Shown here piece by piece: positions 6,260 through 9,963 of a DNA stretch of 9,963 nucleotides. The notes beneath the pieces were generated by a model. That model ran no database searches and was not told the origin of the DNA. It was given only the letters and a program-made list of their open reading frames with translations. The position numbers and the translations under genes are program-made. The DNA is from Winogradskyella sp. Lineage in GTDB: Bacteria; Bacteroidota; Bacteroidia; Flavobacteriales; Flavobacteriaceae. The stretch's first letter is position 1, and each line of letters opens with the position of its first letter. The DNA lies in the NCBI GenBank assembly GCA_030149115.1, contig JASBSE010000566.1, positions 1 to 9,963 on the forward strand. Reading direction: 5' to 3'.

Positions 6260-7762
6260 ATGAAACGAAACTTTTTCAAATCATTACTATTAGTAGCAAT
6301 GGTTTTGGTATCGTGCTCTAAAGACGAAACCAACATTGAAAGTCAATTAGAAACCACTCAGTTTCCTGAAGACCCACTTACCATTGAACAAATTAATTCA
6401 CGAATTTCCGAAACCATAGAGAATACAGGAGATTTTGATTGGAGTGCAGTTGATGAACATTTTTTATGGAGTGCTGTTGTTCACGGACAAAATGTACTCA
6501 CTGTAGGCTATGGAAATCCTGACCAAAGTTTCAGCGAAACAACAGACCCTGTTCTAGAATCTAAAAAAAATGCATTAATAGATATTGTAATTGATAATGA
6601 GGATTTTGGCGATAGAAAATTAAAGTTAATAGAACACGAGATTATTACTGTATTTGACGTTGAAGTGACTAAAATTGAAACTATTATAGAGCTCCGAAAA
6701 AGTAATTATGTTCGCTATTTAGAACCTAATGGTTATAATCACTACTCAAACATTACAGCCAAGAGTAGCTCTGGTTGTGATAAAAATCCTGACAGTATAA
6801 ACTCGGCTCACTATACAACTATAAACCCAAATAATGCCCAGGTATCTTGGCATTTTAGTGAACATAATATTCCGCAAGCTTGGAATTACAGTACTGGTTC
6901 TGGTGTAACTATTGGCCTTATAGACACAGGTGTTTCTGCTTCGCAATATTTACTAAATACTTCTGGATTTAATGATGGAGCTTCAACAGGTCGATTTGTT
7001 CAGAAATACGGAACATTTATTGACTCTTCTTGGTGGTGGAGCAACAACTATGATGGTCCTCATGACAAATGCGGCCACGGTACTGCAATGGGCTCTACTA
7101 TGGCAGCACCGAGAAATAATGATGGCATGCCTGTTGGTGTAGCATACAATGCTAACTTAGTTGCTTATAGAGCAACTGAAGATGTATTACTTAATGATTA
7201 CCACGAAAGAAAAGGTGTATCAATGGCGTTAACACAATTAGGTAATAGAAATGATGTTAAAATCATATCTATGTCTATTGGTTACGTATGGTCTATCGGT
7301 AACATTAAAGATGCCGTTAAATATGCCTATAGTAAAGAAAAATTAATTTTTGCAGCAGGCGGAACTTCAACAAGTTTTACAAATGGATTTGGAGTAATTT
7401 TCCCTGCAACAATGAGTGAAACGGTTGCGGTAACAGGTGTAGACGATGGTGCTAACTATGAAAGGTGTGACACATGCCATAGCGGAAGTAAAATAGACTT
7501 TACCATTATTATGGAAGGGGAAAGTAATACTAGCAAAGCACCTCCTGTATTAGGATTTAATACAGGCCAAAGAAGATATACTGGTGGTTCATCTGTAGCC
7601 ACAGCTACTACTGCTGGTATAGCCGCTTTAATATGGTCTAAATATCCTAGTTGGTCTAGGACTCAAGTTTTAAATAGATTAAAACAATCAGCTGAATTCT
7701 ACCCTAATAAAAGCGGTAGCTTTGGCTATGGAAATATAGATGCTTTACAAGCCGTTCAATAA
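6260..7762 (+). CDS. Surface lipoprotein subtilisin-like serine protease (family S8)
   Basis: A 500-residue lipoprotein protease. The signal peptide ends in lipobox L-V-S-C with Cys19. The following S-K-D-E matches the K-(D/E)-(D/E) type of Bacteroidota surface-export signal, so exposure on the outer face of the outer membrane is likely. Residues about 35-165 look like an inhibitory propeptide, ending in the typical IIELRKSNYVRYLEPNGY segment. The catalytic domain spans about 195-500. It has Asp222 (GLIDTGVS), His273 (CGHGTAMGS), the SMSIG strand (337-341) and nucleophile Ser445 in GGSSVATATTAG, where the usual form is GTSMATPxxAG. The oxyanion-hole asparagine expected in A-A-G-N is Gly368 (FAAGGTS), an unusual change. 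Cys173, Cys271, Cys403 and Cys406 (CDTC) could form disulfides. Degradation of external proteins is expected. Whether the changed oxyanion hole leaves full activity is open. Confidence 0.92.
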   Translation: MKRNFFKSLLLVAMVLVSCSKDETNIESQLETTQFPEDPLTIEQINSRISETIENTGDFDWSAVDEHFLWSAVVHGQNVLTVGYGNPDQSFSETTDPVLESKKNALIDIVIDNEDFGDRKLKLIEHEIITVFDVEVTKIETIIELRKSNYVRYLEPNGYNHYSNITAKSSSGCDKNPDSINSAHYTTINPNNAQVSWHFSEHNIPQAWNYSTGSGVTIGLIDTGVSASQYLLNTSGFNDGASTGRFVQKYGTFIDSSWWWSNNYDGPHDKCGHGTAMGSTMAAPRNNDGMPVGVAYNANLVAYRATEDVLLNDYHERKGVSMALTQLGNRNDVKIISMSIGYVWSIGNIKDAVKYAYSKEKLIFAAGGTSTSFTNGFGVIFPATMSETVAVTGVDDGANYERCDTCHSGSKIDFTIIMEGESNTSKAPPVLGFNTGQRRYTGGSSVATATTAGIAALIWSKYPSWSRTQVLNRLKQSAEFYPNKSGSFGYGNIDALQAVQ

Positions 7763-7784
7763 CAATATAACCAATCAAAAACCG

Positions 7785-7818
7785 AAAAGAGCTTTGCAAA
7801 TTAATGCAAAGCTCTTTT
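7785..7818. terminator. Bidirectional terminator between the S8 protease and O-methyltransferase genes
   Basis: A perfect 14-bp stem is formed by AAAAGAGCTTTGCA (7785-7798) and TGCAAAGCTCTTTT (7805-7818), closing a 6-base loop AATTAA. T runs follow on the plus strand and, through the A run, on the minus strand, so it can end both converging transcripts. The right arm touches the stop codon of the O-methyltransferase gene (7818-7820). Confidence 0.92.
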
Positions 7819-8459
7819 TACTTCTTTCTGCTAATAGTCAGTCCATCTCTTATTGGTAAGAGCACAGTTTCAACACGACTATCTTCTTTTAAAAGTCTAT
7901 TATAGTCCAAAACCGCTTTAGTAGAAATATCTTTCTCGTTAAGCGCTTCTACAACTTTTCCATGCCACAACACATTATCCGAAAGAATAATGCCTCCTGA
8001 ATTTAATTTATCTATAATAAGATGAAAGTAATTACTGTAATTAGGCTTATCCGCATCTATAAACACCAAATCAAACATCATATCCAACTGAGGAATAATA
8101 TCTAAAGCGCTCCCTGTGTGTTGTATAATTTGAGATCCATAATCAGATTTATCAAAATACTTTCGCTGAAAATCGTGAAGTTCTTCATTTATATCAATGG
8201 TATGCACAACTCCATCCTTTTGCAGCCCTTCTGCTAAGCATAAAGTAGCGTAGCCTGTAAAGGTTCCTAGCTCTAAAATAGATTTAGGATTTGAAAGTTT
8301 AGAAATCATACTCAGCACTCTACCTTGGTATGGACCACTGAGCATGATAGGTTGTAAAATTTTCTGATACGTTTCTCTTGTTAATTGCTGTAACAGCTCT
8401 GGTTCTTGCTCAGAATGTGAAACCACATAATTGTCTAATGCCTCTGGCAAAAAATACAT
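7818..8459 (-). CDS. Class I SAM-dependent O-methyltransferase (COMT/YrrM-like)
   Basis: A 213-residue cytoplasmic enzyme of the Methyltransf_3 family, which moves a methyl group from S-adenosylmethionine to a hydroxyl, usually on a catechol-like or other vicinal diol substrate with Mg2+. Features are the SAM-binding loop ILELGTFTGYATLCLAEGL (61-79), the acidic end of strand 2 (HTIDINEE, 86-93), FDLVFIDADKPNY with Asp135/Asp137 (129-141), and SDNVLWHGKV with Asp161-Asn162 (160-169). Asp135, Asp161 and Asn162 are the expected metal ligands. The LPIRDGLTIS end is typical of the family. The length is normal. The gene starts 25 bases after the stop of the small membrane protein gene, has no promoter-like box of its own, and is followed directly by a strong terminator. 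It is therefore probably the last gene of a minus-strand unit. The substrate is not deducible. Confidence 0.93.
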   Translation of the reverse strand: MYFLPEALDNYVVSHSEQEPELLQQLTRETYQKILQPIMLSGPYQGRVLSMISKLSNPKSILELGTFTGYATLCLAEGLQKDGVVHTIDINEELHDFQRKYFDKSDYGSQIIQHTGSALDIIPQLDMMFDLVFIDADKPNYSNYFHLIIDKLNSGGIILSDNVLWHGKVVEALNEKDISTKAVLDYNRLLKEDSRVETVLLPIRDGLTISRKK

Positions 8460-8484
8460 ATCAGTAAAATTTAAAATTGAATTT

Positions 8485-8712
8485 TTATTCGGCTTTTGGT
8501 TCTTCCGGAAGTTCTAGCTCCACTTCTTCAGTCTCTGGTTTACCCAAAAAGAATAACACAGCACCTACGACGATTAAGCCAATTTTTATGGCCCAAGCAA
8601 CTCCTTCTCCCCATTCATATATCCACATTAAAATGCTAGGAACTCTGTCAAAAAAGTTCAACACAATTGCAAAAAGACCAAAAAAGACCATGTAACCTCC
8701 GATTTTTCTCAT
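8485..8712 (-). CDS. Small two-helix membrane protein of unknown function
   Basis: A 75-residue protein with two predicted transmembrane helices: residues about 4-20 (IGGYMVFFGLFAIVLNF) and about 38-57 (VAWAIKIGLIVVGAVLFFLG). They are joined by a loop with tryptophans and acidic residues (MWIYEWGEG). The last 18 residues form a strongly acidic tail (TEEVELELPEEPKAE). The ATG at 8712 directly precedes the first helix. I recognise the general pattern (short, two helices, W-x-x-x-W-G loop) from conserved small Bacteroidota membrane proteins, but I cannot give a function. It lies between the amidohydrolase (59 bases upstream) and the methyltransferase (25 bases downstream), all on the minus strand. 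A degenerate -7 box TATATTTA occurs on the minus strand about 28 bases before the start. Confidence 0.75.
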   Translation of the reverse strand: MRKIGGYMVFFGLFAIVLNFFDRVPSILMWIYEWGEGVAWAIKIGLIVVGAVLFFLGKPETEEVELELPEEPKAE

Positions 8713-8771
8713 AATAATATAATAGTTGATGATTAGATTTTAAATATAGATAAAAATTTGAAGACTATCCC

Positions 8772-9857
8772 TTAAGACATTATCCTAGTAATTAAATCCT
8801 TTTTTGCCTTTTCATCATCACCACACAACCATTGTATCACATTATCTTCCCAAATAGTATCACGTTGATTTTCTGTAATTATATTTCTATCCATGGCTAA
8901 ATCCAAAATTTTCCCAGGATAAGAAGATTGTTGGGCACTTTCCATTTCGCCAAGTGGATAAGGATCATCTAGCCCCATAATTACCTGATTTGAGCCTTGA
9001 TTTTTTATCAGTAATTCTAAAGAACCTGTATCGTGCACTAAAGTATCAAAGAAAATATTTTTATGACCTACTGCTTTACGAGGATGCTTCTTACCTTCAA
9101 ATAAATCAGGTCTACCATCAAACCCTTGAATTCGACGTCCAAGATTAATTTGAGCCAGCTGTCCTCCGTGTGCAAAACAAATACGCATGTTTGGATACTT
9201 TTCGTAATAACCATTTAAAGTCAAAAAATGATAAGCATCAGCGCATTGTGCCAGCATCCAAATTAGGTGAAAACGCCAAGAAGTATTTTCTAACTTTATA
9301 AACTTTTCACCATCATACGGATGAATTTCGACGGCCAAGTTGTATTTATCAGCCAGTTCAAAAATAGGTTCATTTTCTTCATCAAAAATGCAACGCCAAG
9401 TCCCTATAGTATCCATATAATGCGTTGGCAGACACAACAAACGCATTCCTAAAACCTCAACACAACGCTCTATTTCCCAACAGGCACCACGAACAAAACC
9501 AGGATGCACTACAAAACCTGTAGTAAACTTACTTGGGTAATCGTGCTGTATACGTGCGTTAAAATCATTCTGAAAGCGTAAGGCTTGCTTCATCTCTTCC
9601 AAGCGCAAACCATTACCATAAAGCTGAGACAAATTCAAAACAACTGCATGGTCTATTTTAAAATGCTCCATCCAAGCCAATTTCTCATTCAAGAAAAAAC
9701 TAGAATCTGTAATTGGTCTGTTCCAATCTTTTTGAAGCATGAATTTCCGATCTTTATCGACCCAGAATATCCCCTTATCTTTCATAAAATCGGGAATTTC
9801 TTCAGGATAAGGTAGTAAGTGTGAATGGCCGTTAATTCTAAGTTTTCGTTTGCTCAT
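8772..9857 (-). CDS. ACMSD-like amidohydrolase (2-amino-3-carboxymuconate-6-semialdehyde decarboxylase)
   Basis: A TIM-barrel metal enzyme of the amidohydrolase-2 family, 361 residues from the ATG at 9857. A GTG at 9869 would add four residues (MISP) but is less likely. Visible metal-site elements are H11-x-H13 in NGHSHLLP, His179 in VEIHPY, His230 in CFAHGGQ, and Asp297 in GLDDPYPLGE. Spacing and context agree closely with bacterial ACMSD, in which two histidines near residues 9 and 11, His177 and Asp294 bind zinc and His228 is catalytic. Arg241/Arg242 (NLGRRIQGF) fits the substrate-binding arginine near 239. ACMSD removes CO2 from the ring-opened product of 3-hydroxyanthranilate, steering the kynurenine pathway toward catabolism instead of quinolinate/NAD. 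The protein is cytoplasmic, with no signal peptide. Another decarboxylase or hydrolase of the same family remains possible without the neighbouring pathway genes in view. Confidence 0.8.
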   Translation of the reverse strand: MSKRKLRINGHSHLLPYPEEIPDFMKDKGIFWVDKDRKFMLQKDWNRPITDSSFFLNEKLAWMEHFKIDHAVVLNLSQLYGNGLRLEEMKQALRFQNDFNARIQHDYPSKFTTGFVVHPGFVRGACWEIERCVEVLGMRLLCLPTHYMDTIGTWRCIFDEENEPIFELADKYNLAVEIHPYDGEKFIKLENTSWRFHLIWMLAQCADAYHFLTLNGYYEKYPNMRICFAHGGQLAQINLGRRIQGFDGRPDLFEGKKHPRKAVGHKNIFFDTLVHDTGSLELLIKNQGSNQVIMGLDDPYPLGEMESAQQSSYPGKILDLAMDRNIITENQRDTIWEDNVIQWLCGDDEKAKKDLITRIMS

Positions 9858-9932
9858 GGGAGAAATCACAACAAGATAATAGTCTTGATTTTTTTATTTC
9901 ACAATAGATTGTTTGCTTTGTTATGTTAACAA

Positions 9933-9963
9933 CTAGTCTTCTAACTGTACCTTTTTAGGTGGT
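9933..9963 (-). CDS. Possible C-terminal tail of a further minus-strand gene (partial)
   Basis: On the minus strand the last bases read in one frame as P-P-K-K-V-Q-L-E-D followed by TAG (9933-9935), a plausible charged protein end. The stop lies about 75 bases before the amidohydrolase ATG, a normal operon distance on the same strand. With nine residues visible the gene cannot be identified. A kynurenine-pathway neighbour would be expected if the ACMSD assignment is right. The frame could also be chance. Confidence 0.3.
   Translation of the reverse strand, partial: PPKKVQLED

Noticed and set aside
5853..7762. tatA next to the M1 and S8 protease genes taken as a dedicated Tat export unit
   Set aside because: Both proteases have Sec-type signals without a twin arginine (S8 as lipoprotein). 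tatC is absent, and the terminator separates tatA from the M1 gene.
8477..8695. Plus-strand serine-rich open frame opposite the small membrane protein
   Set aside because: The minus-strand frame has two clean membrane helices and operon context. The plus frame is low-complexity and unsupported.

Overview
The window is AT-rich and reads as a chromosomal segment of a member of the Bacteroidota, most likely a marine-type Flavobacteriaceae. Four things support this. The secreted proteins have signal peptides ending in the typical '-AQ' junction. One lipoprotein has an acidic/lysine segment directly after its cysteine, like the Bacteroidota surface-export signal. Several genes are preceded by TAnnTTTG, the Bacteroidota -7 element. 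Shine-Dalgarno sequences are essentially absent. I see no phage, transposon, CRISPR, rRNA or tRNA sequence, and no gap above about 130 bases lacks a gene.

Layout. (1) At 1-1133, the 3' end of a GNAT acetyltransferase (+) converges with one base of spacing on a peptidase E gene (-). (2) At 1261-5774 there are four co-directional genes for exported proteins: two tandem paralogues with a carboxypeptidase-D-like regulatory beta domain (the second starts with GTG inside the first), a DUF6702-like small secreted protein, and a 765-residue M1-family metallopeptidase. A strong intrinsic terminator follows. (3) At 5841-7762 lie tatA and then a subtilisin-type (S8) protease predicted to be a surface lipoprotein. 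(4) At 7785-7818 a long hairpin lies between the S8 gene and the first minus-strand gene of the next block, and appears to terminate transcription from both sides. (5) At 7818-9857, on the minus strand, are an amidohydrolase closely resembling ACMSD (2-amino-3-carboxymuconate-6-semialdehyde decarboxylase of the kynurenine pathway), a two-helix membrane protein of unknown function, and a class I O-methyltransferase. At the right edge is a possible C-terminal tail of one more minus-strand gene.

How the genes fit together. The left half is dominated by peptide handling: a cytoplasmic Asp-X dipeptidase, an exported zinc peptidase with three accessory exported proteins, and a surface serine protease. 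This suits a protein-degrading heterotroph. The right half looks like the end of a tryptophan/kynurenine degradation operon plus two loosely attached genes. I do not find a clear new biological system. The best candidates for a second look are the paralogue/DUF6702/M1 module, a possible leaderless promoter-start arrangement shared by pepE and tatA, and an S8 protease whose expected oxyanion-hole asparagine is replaced by glycine.
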